Positions 18,052 through 26,834 of a stretch of 64,000 bases of DNA are shown in pieces. Source of the DNA: Bacteroidota bacterium (GTDB taxonomy: Bacteria; Bacteroidota; Bacteroidia; NS11-12g; UBA9320); contig JAIBDD010000011.1 of assembly GCA_024679565.1 (NCBI GenBank), positions 1 to 64,000 of the forward strand. Reading direction: 5' to 3'. Each line of letters starts with the position of its first letter. The first letter of the stretch is position 1. The translations under genes were made by a program, and so were the position numbers. The notes below the pieces were generated by a model. That model had not been told where the DNA came from and did no database searches. It saw only the letters and a list, made by a program, of their open reading frames with translations.

Positions 18052-20268
18052 ATGTCACAAGTATTACAGAGATTACCAGTTTTAGGCATGACCTGTGCAT
18101 CCTGTGCGATTAGTTTAGAAACTTTTTTGAAAGACCTAAACGGTATAGCGCATATTCAGGTTAATTATGCCAGCCAACAAGTAGAAGTTGAGTACGATTC
18201 CGATACAATCGACATAAATCAAATTAAGTCCAAAGCGTCAGAAATTGGATACCAACTCTTAATCGACGACGCCAGTGATACGTCAATTCTACAACAAGAA
18301 ACAAATCGTAGGTCTGCCACGCTAAGGAAGAAGTTGATTGTAGCCGTGCTGTTTAGCTTACCCGTTTTTGTATTGTCCATGTTTTTTATGGACGCATTTA
18401 ACGGGTTAAATTTTGTGCTTCTGCTGCTAACGCTGCCCGTAATGTTCTATTCCGGTAGCGGATTTTTTATCAAGGCTTGGCAACAGTTAAAACATAGGTC
18501 GTCAACTATGGACACCTTGGTTGCGTTAAGCACCGGTATCGCTTTTCTTTTTAGCCTACTGAATACCGTCTGGCCAAGTTATTTGTCCTTCAACGGAATG
18601 GTGGGGCACGTATATTATGAGTCGGCCGTAGTGATAATAACATTCATTTTGTTTGGCAGGTACTTAGAAGAAATCGCCAAGAACAGAACCACAGCCGCAA
18701 TTCAAAAGTTAATTGGTTTAACACCCAACCAATCAACGGTGATTAGAAACGGAGTAGAGGTGGAGATTCCTACGAACGAAATTATGCTAGGGGATTTAGT
18801 ACTGGTTAAGCCAGGTGAGAAGTTTCCAGTAGACGGTAAAATCAAACGTGGGAACACCACTGCGGATGAGTCTTTAATGACAGGAGAGTCATTGCCAATC
18901 GAAAAGCAAAAAGGGAGCGAAGTCATTGCGGGTAGTATTAATCAGGATGGCGTAGTACAGGTTTTGGCAAAAAAAGTTGGCGAGCAAACTACGTTGTCTG
19001 AAATGATTCGGTTAGTTTCAAGTGCTCAGAATAGTAAACCCAAAATACAGAAAACGGTTGACAAAATTGCTTCCATCTTTGTTCCAGTCGTAATATTGGT
19101 GGCGGCTCTCACAGCTACTGTCTGGTATGTTTTTGGGCCAATACCTCAGTATCAATTTGCAATAACAGCGAGTATAACGGTTTTAATCGTTGCTTGCCCT
19201 TGTGCCTTAGGTTTGGCAACTCCAACTGCTTTAATGGTTGGTGTTGGCGTTGGTAGCCATAACGGGATTTTAATTCGTGATGCACAAGCCCTAGAGGCGC
19301 TGTATAAAGCGAACACCATTATTTTGGATAAAACAGGTACCTTAACAAAAGGTCAACCGACCGTTGTTGATTCAATATGGATTGATTCAGCTCATCGTGA
19401 AAAGTACATAGCTGTACTTTGTGCAGTCGAGAATAGTAGTACGCATCCGTTGGCCAAATCAATTTTGACCTATTGCAAGTCTAATACTTTACCAGCGGCT
19501 TCAATTGATACCGTCCAAAATAAAGTGGGTATGGGGATGACGGCAATGTTTGATGGCAAAAGGTGCCTAGTTGGTAGCTTAAAGCTTATCGATTTCGAAC
19601 AAGCTAACATGTCTACGCAAATACTTGAACGCAGTTTAAGTTGGAAAGACAAACCCATTTCTACTGTCTTTTTCGCTATCGATGGGCAAGTCATAGCTGC
19701 TTTCGCCTTAGGGGATTCTGTAAGACCTACTTCAAAGGCTTTTATAGACAGTATAAAAAAACTAGGTGTTAAGCCGGTAGTACTTTCAGGGGATAATGAA
19801 TCTGCTGTAAGTAAAGTGGCAATGGAATTAGGAATAAAAGAATACTTGGGTGGACAGTCGCCAGAAGAAAAAGCGCAATATATTGTCAGGTTGCAAGCCA
19901 CAGGAAATGTTGTTGCTATGTTGGGAGACGGCGTTAATGATGCTGTTGCTTTAACTCAATCAGATGTTGGTATAGCGATGGGGAGTGGTTCAGATATTGC
20001 CATGGAAAGTGCTGGTATCACATTGATACATTCAGATCCGCAACATGTTGTAAAAGCTTTAAGGTTATCACGTGGGACTATAAAAACGATTAGGACCAAT
20101 CTCTTTTGGGCTTTTATTTATAACATTATCTCAATCCCAATTGCCGCTGGGGTTTTATATCCAATAAATGGTTTTTTGTTGCACCCGATGATTGCTGGAG
20201 CGGCGATGTCTCTAAGTTCTGTTTCCGTATTGTTGAATAGTTTGAGATTAAAAAAGATAAAAATATGA
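18052..20268 (+). CDS. copA: Copper-translocating P1B-type ATPase
   Basis: The 738-residue pump exports copper ions from the cytoplasm using ATP. It has one N-terminal HMA domain with Cys15-x-x-Cys18 (GMTCASCAI), eight membrane segments, the A-domain TGES motif (277-280), the transmembrane CPC ion site at 382-384, the phosphorylated Asp426 in DKTGTLT, the HP motif (STHPLAKSI) and the hinge GDGVNDAVAL. The CPC with a single HMA domain supports Cu(I) specificity. It overlaps the downstream chaperone gene by four bases, and an inverted repeat lies upstream. Confidence 0.95.
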   Translation: MSQVLQRLPVLGMTCASCAISLETFLKDLNGIAHIQVNYASQQVEVEYDSDTIDINQIKSKASEIGYQLLIDDASDTSILQQETNRRSATLRKKLIVAVLFSLPVFVLSMFFMDAFNGLNFVLLLLTLPVMFYSGSGFFIKAWQQLKHRSSTMDTLVALSTGIAFLFSLLNTVWPSYLSFNGMVGHVYYESAVVIITFILFGRYLEEIAKNRTTAAIQKLIGLTPNQSTVIRNGVEVEIPTNEIMLGDLVLVKPGEKFPVDGKIKRGNTTADESLMTGESLPIEKQKGSEVIAGSINQDGVVQVLAKKVGEQTTLSEMIRLVSSAQNSKPKIQKTVDKIASIFVPVVILVAALTATVWYVFGPIPQYQFAITASITVLIVACPCALGLATPTALMVGVGVGSHNGILIRDAQALEALYKANTIILDKTGTLTKGQPTVVDSIWIDSAHREKYIAVLCAVENSSTHPLAKSILTYCKSNTLPAASIDTVQNKVGMGMTAMFDGKRCLVGSLKLIDFEQANMSTQILERSLSWKDKPISTVFFAIDGQVIAAFALGDSVRPTSKAFIDSIKKLGVKPVVLSGDNESAVSKVAMELGIKEYLGGQSPEEKAQYIVRLQATGNVVAMLGDGVNDAVALTQSDVGIAMGSGSDIAMESAGITLIHSDPQHVVKALRLSRGTIKTIRTNLFWAFIYNIISIPIAAGVLYPINGFLLHPMIAGAAMSLSSVSVLLNSLRLKKIKI

Positions 20269-20474
20269 ATTCGTATACATTTAAAACTACCATAAACTGC
20301 ATGAATTGTGTGCGCACAGTTACACCAATTCTAAACGAGTTAGACAATATAGAGTCTTGGCATGTAGACACCGACAATGCAGACAAGGTGTTACATGTAT
20401 CGTTAGATGACGAAAACGTAAACGCTGTAATTGCTGCGGTAAAGACGTCTGGGTTCGAAATTGAACAATTTTAA
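20265..20474 (+). CDS. Small HMA-domain copper chaperone
   Basis: The 69-residue protein is a single heavy-metal-associated domain with Cys12-x-x-Cys15 (NCMNCVRTV). Such proteins deliver Cu(I) to CopA or buffer it. Its ATG overlaps the copA stop (ATGA), a strong sign of coupled expression and shared function. The metal motif is CMNC instead of the more usual MxCxxC form. It converges on the amidohydrolase gene with a four-base overlap. Confidence 0.85.
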   Translation: MNSYTFKTTINCMNCVRTVTPILNELDNIESWHVDTDNADKVLHVSLDDENVNAVIAAVKTSGFEIEQF

Positions 20475-22147
20475 GGCTGCTCAGATGTGGGCATAATTGT
20501 ACCGTTGTTGTAAACAATAGTGCCGTCTGATATGGTCATGATGTTGGAAATCCTTCCTCGATCATACGCTGTCATCATGTCTTGATTTAAAATTGTAAAG
20601 TTGGCTAATTTGCCAACTTCTATGCTTCCTATTTTGTCATCAAGTCTGCACGCGAAGGCAGCCCATCTGGTCATTCCCAGTAAAGCGTTTATTGGGTTAA
20701 TAGCCTCCTCAGGTTTAAATACCTCACCCGTTTTTGTTCGTCTTTTTACCGCCGAAAAAAAAGTGGCAATGGGGTCAATTGATTCAACCGGAAAGTCGGT
20801 ACCAAATGCAACCAATCCAGTTTCGTCAAGCAAAGACTTATAGGCATAAGCACCGCTCATGGTCGAGTGGTCGCATAATCTTTTCTGCGCCATCGAAGCG
20901 TCTGAAGTTGCATGGGTAGGCTGAATACTCGGGATTATGTCGAATTGAGAGAATAAAGAAAAATTAGTTGGATCAACTACTTGGGCATGCTCTATTCTCC
21001 AACGAAGATCGTTTTCACCTTTTAATCGCGTACCATATAAATCCAACAACAGTTTATTCGCACTATCTCCAATGCAATGTGTATTTACTTGTAAGTTGTG
21101 ATTATAACAGTAGTCAATAAGGGATTCGTAAAATGCGATGGGATGCTGAAGCAAGCCAATTTGCAAAGAGTCATCACAGTAAGGTATTTTTAGTAAAGCG
21201 CCTCTACTTCCTAACGAACCATCAGCATACAACTTCACAGAATGGAAACCTAGCTTCTGATTTTGCATTAAGGCTTTGTTATGTATCAATGTGTTAAGTG
21301 CATTCGTGTCGGGATTAGACATCACATAAAGTTGAATACTTAAGGCCTTAGACCGCAATAAGGAGTCCATTAATACTATAACACTTTGTTCTAAACCTGC
21401 GTCAGTAACGGTGGTCAAACCAGCTTGGTAACAAGCGTTTTGGGCATCAATTAGTGCGTTGATTTTTTGCGCTCTTGATGGTTCTGGTAGAAATTGCATA
21501 ACACGTCCAGCCGCTTTGTCGACCAATATCCCGGTCAAGAATGGCCCCATCTTTTCTATCCGGCCACCCTCAATAAAGGTGTTTACGTCAATACTGGCCA
21601 AATCTAATGCAGCTTGATTGCAAAGTGCCGCATGTCCATCAATACGCTGAAGAAATACTGGAATGTTTGGAAATAAAATGTCTAATCGAGTCTTGTTAAT
21701 AGTCCCCTTAATCACCCAGTTTTCTTCATTCCACCCACGCCCAATAATGAAGTTTGGTTGTCTTTTTTGAGCAAACGCAACTGTGAGGTTAATCATATCT
21801 TCAAAAGAGGTACTGGATTTTAAGTCCAATTCCTGGAGGTCGTTACCGTATCCATAAAAATGACTGTGTGCGTCAATAAAACCGGGATAGGTGGGTTTTT
21901 GGTCTAGGTCTATGTACTTTTTACCCTCAAACCCATTTAAGATAGTTTTATCATCACCAACCGCCACGATTTCTCCATTCAGAATGGCAACCGCTGATAC
22001 GGATTGGAATGCACTATCGCAGGTATATATATTGCCATTGTATAGTACTGTGTCAACCAATTCTTTTGGTTTCGAATTACAGCCGAACTGAAACAGGAAG
22101 GTGGCTGCGGCTAAAAAGAAAATGCCGAGTGTTTTGTTGTATTTCAT
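20471..22147 (-). CDS. Amidohydrolase lipoprotein, YtcJ-like
   Basis: The 558-residue protein belongs to the amidohydrolase 3 (YtcJ-like) branch of metal-dependent hydrolases. It has a lipoprotein signal (FFLAAATFLFQFGCNS), then VLYNGNIYTCD at the N-terminal beta sandwich, the metal-binding FIDAHSHFYG motif, NTHCIGD and RIEHAQ in the barrel, and GTDFPVE carrying the late Asp. The family cleaves amide or related bonds of varied substrates; the true one is unknown. The lipobox places it in the cell envelope. The start is ATG at 22147, ten bases after a promoter with both boxes; the upstream in-frame start lies beyond that promoter. Confidence 0.88.
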   Translation of the reverse strand: MKYNKTLGIFFLAAATFLFQFGCNSKPKELVDTVLYNGNIYTCDSAFQSVSAVAILNGEIVAVGDDKTILNGFEGKKYIDLDQKPTYPGFIDAHSHFYGYGNDLQELDLKSSTSFEDMINLTVAFAQKRQPNFIIGRGWNEENWVIKGTINKTRLDILFPNIPVFLQRIDGHAALCNQAALDLASIDVNTFIEGGRIEKMGPFLTGILVDKAAGRVMQFLPEPSRAQKINALIDAQNACYQAGLTTVTDAGLEQSVIVLMDSLLRSKALSIQLYVMSNPDTNALNTLIHNKALMQNQKLGFHSVKLYADGSLGSRGALLKIPYCDDSLQIGLLQHPIAFYESLIDYCYNHNLQVNTHCIGDSANKLLLDLYGTRLKGENDLRWRIEHAQVVDPTNFSLFSQFDIIPSIQPTHATSDASMAQKRLCDHSTMSGAYAYKSLLDETGLVAFGTDFPVESIDPIATFFSAVKRRTKTGEVFKPEEAINPINALLGMTRWAAFACRLDDKIGSIEVGKLANFTILNQDMMTAYDRGRISNIMTISDGTIVYNNGTIMPTSEQP

Positions 22148-22157
22148 ATTTGAAGAC

Positions 22158-22186
22158 CAAAGGTAATATCCAAAGTAAGGATTCAA
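22158..22186 (-). promoter_or_regulatory. Promoter of the amidohydrolase gene
   Basis: On the minus strand a -33 TTG (22186-22184) and a -7 TACCTTTG (22165-22158) are separated by 18 bases, a full match to the Bacteroidota promoter layout. The start codon follows ten bases later. Confidence 0.75.
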
Positions 22187-22229
22187 TCAAGTTGGAAATA
22201 CATTTATTCTACCTGACCATTTTTCGTCT

Positions 22230-22237
22230 TACATTTG
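22230..22237 (+). promoter_or_regulatory. -7 promoter box for gatB
   Basis: TACATTTG matches TAnnTTTG and ends 13 bases before the gatB ATG. It forms a back-to-back pair with the amidohydrolase promoter on the other strand. Confidence 0.65.
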
Positions 22238-22250
22238 CACCCACCTAAAA

Positions 22251-23705
22251 ATGGGAACTGCAGCAGAAAAATACGAGGTTGTTATTGGACTAGAAATCCA
22301 CACACAATTGCTCACAAATACGAAGGCTTTTAGTACAGACGAAGCTGAATATGGCGCTATGCCAAATACGAATATTAGTGTTGTAAACCTTGGCTATCCA
22401 GGAACACTTCCGCGTCATAATAAAGAAGCCATAAACATGGCCTTAAAGGTCGGGATTGCTTGTGGTTGTGATATCACGCCTTACTGCCTGTATGCCAGAA
22501 AGAATTACTTCTATGCCGATTTGCCTAAAGGGTATCAAATCACACAAGACAAAACACCCTTGTGCGAAAATGGATTTGTTGCCATAAAAAAGGAAAACGG
22601 CGAGGAGAAAAACATCCAACTAACACGTATTCATTTAGAAGAAGATTCTGGGAAAAGTATTCACGATATGGATATGTACCACTCTTTGATTGATTACAAT
22701 CGTGCGGGTACAACACTAATCGAAATTGTAACGGAACCGGTGATAAAAACCGGGGAGGAGGCAGGGCTGTTCGTTAGTGAGGTTAGAAAACTGGTGCGAT
22801 ATCTGGAGGTATGTGATGGTAATATGGAAGAAGGTTCGCTGCGTTGCGATGCCAATATTTCTGTGATGCTGAAAGGTGCTAGTGAGTTTGGGACTAAGGT
22901 GGAGGTAAAAAACATGAACTCCATTAGTAACGTGCGCAAAGCAATCGAATACGAGACTGCTCGACAAATAGAAAGTGTTGAGGCGAATATCCCTGTTGTT
23001 CAAGAAACAAGAAGTTTTGACGCAGTGAAAGGGGAAACCTTTTCGATGCGAGCAAAAGAGGTAGCCACGGATTATCGTTATTTCCCCGAACCGGATTTGC
23101 CGCCTTTGGTTGTATCTCAAGAGTGGATTAATGAAACACGTGAGGGTATGCCCAAGTTGCCAGGAGAGTTGTACAAAGAGTTTACAACGGTATACGGTTT
23201 GTCACATTACGACGCCCAGGTAATAACAGAAAATAAAGAAACTGCCCAGTATTACCTTCAAATTTTAGAACACACGACGAATTACAAAGCTGCAGCCAAT
23301 TATTTAATGGGTGCTGTGCGTGGATATTTAAATAGAAATGCAATAGAATTGTCAGATTTCGCATTGCAGCCGTTACAAATTGCAGAGATAATACGTCTAA
23401 TAGACGAAGGTGTTATTAGCAATGCCGTTGGCGAGCAAACTTTGTTTCCCGCGCTTGTGGAAAGTCCGTCGCGTAAAGCTAAAGAACTGGCTGAAGAGCT
23501 CAACGTGATTCAAAACAGCGATGACGACTTCATCATTGACTTGGTACAACAGGTTCTTGGAGAATTTCCAGACAAGGTTGAGGCCTATAAAAATGGTAAG
23601 AAGGGCTTGTTGGGTTTGTTTATGGGAGAAGTGATGAAACGAAGTGGCGGAAAGGCAGATCCCAAAATGGCTACAAAACTGCTGAGAGAAGCATTAGGCG
23701 AATAA
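22251..23705 (+). CDS. gatB: Asp-tRNA(Asn)/Glu-tRNA(Gln) amidotransferase subunit B
   Basis: GatB activates misacylated Glu-tRNA(Gln) or Asp-tRNA(Asn) for amidation by ammonia from GatA. The 484-residue protein has the family-defining YEVVIGLEIHTQL at the N-terminus, NLGYPGTLP, the YFYADLPKGYQITQ block, the RIHLEEDSGK metal/ATP region and a C-terminal GatB/YqeY helical tail. gatA and gatC are not in this window. The gene is preceded by its own TAnnTTTG box. Confidence 0.96.
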   Translation: MGTAAEKYEVVIGLEIHTQLLTNTKAFSTDEAEYGAMPNTNISVVNLGYPGTLPRHNKEAINMALKVGIACGCDITPYCLYARKNYFYADLPKGYQITQDKTPLCENGFVAIKKENGEEKNIQLTRIHLEEDSGKSIHDMDMYHSLIDYNRAGTTLIEIVTEPVIKTGEEAGLFVSEVRKLVRYLEVCDGNMEEGSLRCDANISVMLKGASEFGTKVEVKNMNSISNVRKAIEYETARQIESVEANIPVVQETRSFDAVKGETFSMRAKEVATDYRYFPEPDLPPLVVSQEWINETREGMPKLPGELYKEFTTVYGLSHYDAQVITENKETAQYYLQILEHTTNYKAAANYLMGAVRGYLNRNAIELSDFALQPLQIAEIIRLIDEGVISNAVGEQTLFPALVESPSRKAKELAEELNVIQNSDDDFIIDLVQQVLGEFPDKVEAYKNGKKGLLGLFMGEVMKRSGGKADPKMATKLLREALGE

Positions 23706-23741
23706 CACACAATTAGGCATATTAATTGTTACAAGAAATAT

Positions 23742-24944
23742 ATGAAACGTACAAATCGAAATAGAATAACGACATTAGTTATTACCTTATTAATCTCGGC
23801 CGTTGCCGTAGTTGGTTGTGGTAACCAGAGTGCAGCAAATGACTCAGAAGTGTTGGACAGTGCACCAGCAAACGAAACAGCACTCCAAAAGCCTTCAGGC
23901 GATAATTTCATACTTAAAGGTAAAGTGTCTAACGGAGCAGGGGAGTTAATTGTTCTTCAAAAACTTGAAGGTGGTCAACTGACGTTTATTGATTCGGTAA
24001 GAGCAGATGAAAAAGGGAAATATAAGATTGAAGCGCATGCTGATACAACGATGTTCTATTATGTGACGGTAAATTCTTTAAAGCCTCCAGGGGTGCCGGT
24101 AATTTTAGAAAACGGCTTAGCACTTGAATTAAATCTAGAAATTGACCAGTTCATTTTGACTGAGGTAAAGGGAGACAAACAAAACGAACAACTAAAATCT
24201 TTGTACGACATCTACCTAACAAACAACAAGGCGAGTTACGATTTCCAGCAGCAGTATAAAAATATAAACCCGAGAGAAGCGGGCGATAGCACTATTAAAG
24301 CGTACAATACCCAAATCATGGCATTGCAGCGCAAAATGGATACCGATATTTCTAATTTTGTAAGTACACAAAAGGGTGGCCCAGCTACCTTTTTTGCGGT
24401 TACTTACGTAGTTCAGAAACCGAATGTCGCGTTATTGGATAATGCCATGAAGCGATTAAAGGCAGATGCGCCGAATACACTTTTTACAGACAGATTGGAA
24501 CAACGTATTGCTTCTATTGGAGCGTTGGAAATTGGTGGTCTTGCTCCTGAAATTGAACTGTTAAGTCCATCAGGAGAAAAAATTAAGCTTTCTTCCTTGC
24601 GCGGTAAGGTTGTACTTGTTGATTTTTGGGCGTCGTGGTGTAGACCATGTCGTGCAGAAAACCCAAATGTAGTGAAGGTGTACAACAGATACCATGATCA
24701 AGGATTTGAAGTATTTAGCGTGTCGCTCGACAATAGCGCGGATCGCTGGAAGCAGGCAATTATTCAAGATAACTTAACCTGGACACACGTAAGTGATTTG
24801 AAAGGCTGGAAGAGTTCTGCGGCTGCTTTGTATGAAGTGTCGGGGATTCCAAAAACTTTCTTGTTGGACAAAGAAGGTAGAATAATTGGTAAGGATTTAC
24901 GTGGCCCAGCACTCGAGTTAAAGCTGTCTGAATTATTCAATTAA
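23742..24944 (+). CDS. TlpA-family thioredoxin lipoprotein with DUF4369 domain
   Basis: The 400-residue protein has a lipoprotein signal with Cys26 (AVAVVGC), a DUF4369-like beta domain (about 53-150), a helical linker and a C-terminal TlpA/ResA thioredoxin fold with the redox motif Cys300-Arg-Pro-Cys303 (WASWCRPC) and a cis-Pro in SGIPKTF. It probably acts as a periplasmic thiol-disulfide reductant, for example in cytochrome c maturation or oxidative defence. This domain pair is common in Bacteroidota. It follows gatB by 36 bases and may be on its own promoter, which I could not locate. Confidence 0.9.
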   Translation: MKRTNRNRITTLVITLLISAVAVVGCGNQSAANDSEVLDSAPANETALQKPSGDNFILKGKVSNGAGELIVLQKLEGGQLTFIDSVRADEKGKYKIEAHADTTMFYYVTVNSLKPPGVPVILENGLALELNLEIDQFILTEVKGDKQNEQLKSLYDIYLTNNKASYDFQQQYKNINPREAGDSTIKAYNTQIMALQRKMDTDISNFVSTQKGGPATFFAVTYVVQKPNVALLDNAMKRLKADAPNTLFTDRLEQRIASIGALEIGGLAPEIELLSPSGEKIKLSSLRGKVVLVDFWASWCRPCRAENPNVVKVYNRYHDQGFEVFSVSLDNSADRWKQAIIQDNLTWTHVSDLKGWKSSAAALYEVSGIPKTFLLDKEGRIIGKDLRGPALELKLSELFN

Positions 24945-25013
24945 CTATTTCTTAACGTAGGATTCGGTTTATTTCACTTTAAGTTTACGAACTTGCAGGA
25001 ATATTAAAATTCC

Positions 25014-25694
25014 ATGAGTTCTAAAATACTTGTTGTAGATGATGAAGTTGATATTGTCGAATTCATCTGCTACAATTTAGAAAAAGAAGGTTACGAAGTA
25101 AAGTCGGCCAATTCTGGTGCAGACGCTGTTTTGGTTACCAAATCTTTTCAACCTGACCTAATAATCATGGATGTGATGATGCCAGGAATGGATGGCATTG
25201 AAGCTTGTCGTGAAATCAGAGAAGATGAGCAGTTGCACCGACCCTTTGTTATGTTTCTTACGGCAAGAAGTGAAGAATATTCTGAAATAGCAGGTTTTGA
25301 CGCTGGGGGTGATGATTATGTCACAAAGCCAATAAAACCTCGCGCGTTAATCAGTAGGGTACATGCTATTATGAAACGTCAAAGTGGTCAACATGAACCA
25401 GATTTAGGCGTCGTACTGCACCATGGCGATCTTATTGTAAACCCCAACGAGTATGTAGTAACATTGGATGGGGAGAAACTAACATTACCAAGAAAGGAAT
25501 TTGATTTGCTTTACTTGTTGGCCTCCAAACCCGCCAAAGTATTTACCCGCGAAAAGATTTTGCGAAAAGTGTGGGGGACAGAAGTATTCGTGGTGGATAG
25601 AACAATTGACGTCCATATTCGAAAAATACGCGAGAAAATTGGTGACGACAAAATATCTACGGTTAAAGGCGTAGGGTATAAATTCGTCGGGTAA
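25014..25694 (+). CDS. OmpR/PhoB-family response regulator
   Basis: The 226-residue protein has an N-terminal receiver domain (acidic DDE at 9-11, phospho-acceptor Asp53 in IIMDVMMPG, Thr in FLTARS and Lys in VTKPIKP) and a C-terminal winged helix typical of OmpR/PhoB (LPRKEFDLLYLLAS, VDRTIDVHIRKIREKIG, KGVGYKF). It is followed 41 bases later by its likely cognate sensor kinase. In Bacteroidota, pairs of this size are often annotated PhoB/PhoR, but phosphate control is not shown here. Confidence 0.93.
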   Translation: MSSKILVVDDEVDIVEFICYNLEKEGYEVKSANSGADAVLVTKSFQPDLIIMDVMMPGMDGIEACREIREDEQLHRPFVMFLTARSEEYSEIAGFDAGGDDYVTKPIKPRALISRVHAIMKRQSGQHEPDLGVVLHHGDLIVNPNEYVVTLDGEKLTLPRKEFDLLYLLASKPAKVFTREKILRKVWGTEVFVVDRTIDVHIRKIREKIGDDKISTVKGVGYKFVG

Positions 25695-25735
25695 GTTCTG
25701 TTTAACACCCTTTTGGTTTAACTATTTTTGTTCAA

Positions 25736-26755
25736 ATGAATTCGAATTCATCTCCCAATAAAATAGCGGTTACGTCAGCCTTTCTGTCGTCGGTTATACC
25801 AATCCTATTTATGCTTTTCTCAGATATTGCGATTTGGAAGGTGCTCGTTTTATTTGTATTGACCTTTGGTGTCAGTTATTACGTAATCAAATTACTTCTT
25901 GAACGGTTTATCTATCGAAAAATTAAGATTATTTATAAAATCATTCATCAGTCAAATACCCAACATTTACATCAAGACGATGATGCATTAATCGATCAGG
26001 TTTCCGACGATGTTTCGGTATGGGCAAAAGAAAGGAAGGATGAAATTGCGATGTTACAAGAGCAGGAGAACTATCGGAGAGAATTTGTAGGTAACTTGTC
26101 TCATGAGCTTAAAACCCCCATTTTTCAAATGCAAGGTTACATCGACACCTTGTTAGAAGGAGCTTTGTCTGATCCAAAAGTGAACTACAACTTTTTATAT
26201 AAAGCCTCAAAAAGTGTCGACCGTTTGATCGAACTTGTTGACGACATGACCTCAATCAGTAGGTTGGAAACGCGGAATGTAAAGTTGGATATGACTGTTT
26301 TCGATATACGAGAGTTGATTGAAGAAGTGTACGATGAAGTTGATTATTTATTAAAAGAAAGAAAAATCACCAGTGGTTTTAGACAAAGTGCCGATGTAGG
26401 TTTTCATGTAAATGCTGACCGCCGAAGGATTAAACAGGTTTTGATTAACCTGGTTGTCAATGCCATTAAGTATGGCAAAGAATCCGGCACAGTGACTTGT
26501 GGAATTTACGATATGGACGAAAACATCTTAATTGAGATTTCTGACAATGGAGATGGGATTCCGGAACATGCGTTGCCGCGTCTTTTTGAGCGATTTTATA
26601 GAGTGGAGCAAAGCAGAACGCGTGAAGCTGGAGGTTCAGGATTGGGGCTAAGCATTGCGAAGCATATTGTGGAGGCACATGCGCAAACTATAAAGGTTCG
26701 TAGTGAAGAAGGCAAAGGGACGACCTTTGGGTTTACACTACAAAATGCTGATTAA
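25736..26755 (+). CDS. Sensor histidine kinase, PhoR-like
   Basis: The 339-residue protein has two closely spaced membrane helices (about 10-30 and 33-55) with almost no periplasmic loop, a short linker, a HisKA domain with His123 (GNLSHELKTPIF) and an HATPase domain with NLVVNAIKYG, DNGDGIP and GGSGLGLS. No PAS domain is visible. The short loop suggests it senses a membrane or partner-protein signal instead of an external ligand. It pairs with the response regulator just upstream. Confidence 0.92.
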   Translation: MNSNSSPNKIAVTSAFLSSVIPILFMLFSDIAIWKVLVLFVLTFGVSYYVIKLLLERFIYRKIKIIYKIIHQSNTQHLHQDDDALIDQVSDDVSVWAKERKDEIAMLQEQENYRREFVGNLSHELKTPIFQMQGYIDTLLEGALSDPKVNYNFLYKASKSVDRLIELVDDMTSISRLETRNVKLDMTVFDIRELIEEVYDEVDYLLKERKITSGFRQSADVGFHVNADRRRIKQVLINLVVNAIKYGKESGTVTCGIYDMDENILIEISDNGDGIPEHALPRLFERFYRVEQSRTREAGGSGLGLSIAKHIVEAHAQTIKVRSEEGKGTTFGFTLQNAD

Positions 26756-26834
26756 AAATGCGTTAAAAATGTGTGAAACTTTAAATTCCAATACGTTCGT
26801 CATTTAAAGTTAAAAGTCCTTTTTTTGTGAAGAG

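Noticed and set aside
25723-25730. TATTTTTG promoter match before the histidine kinase
   Set aside because: It ends only five bases before the ATG, too close for a transcript to include the start codon comfortably, and the gene is probably cotranscribed with the response regulator.
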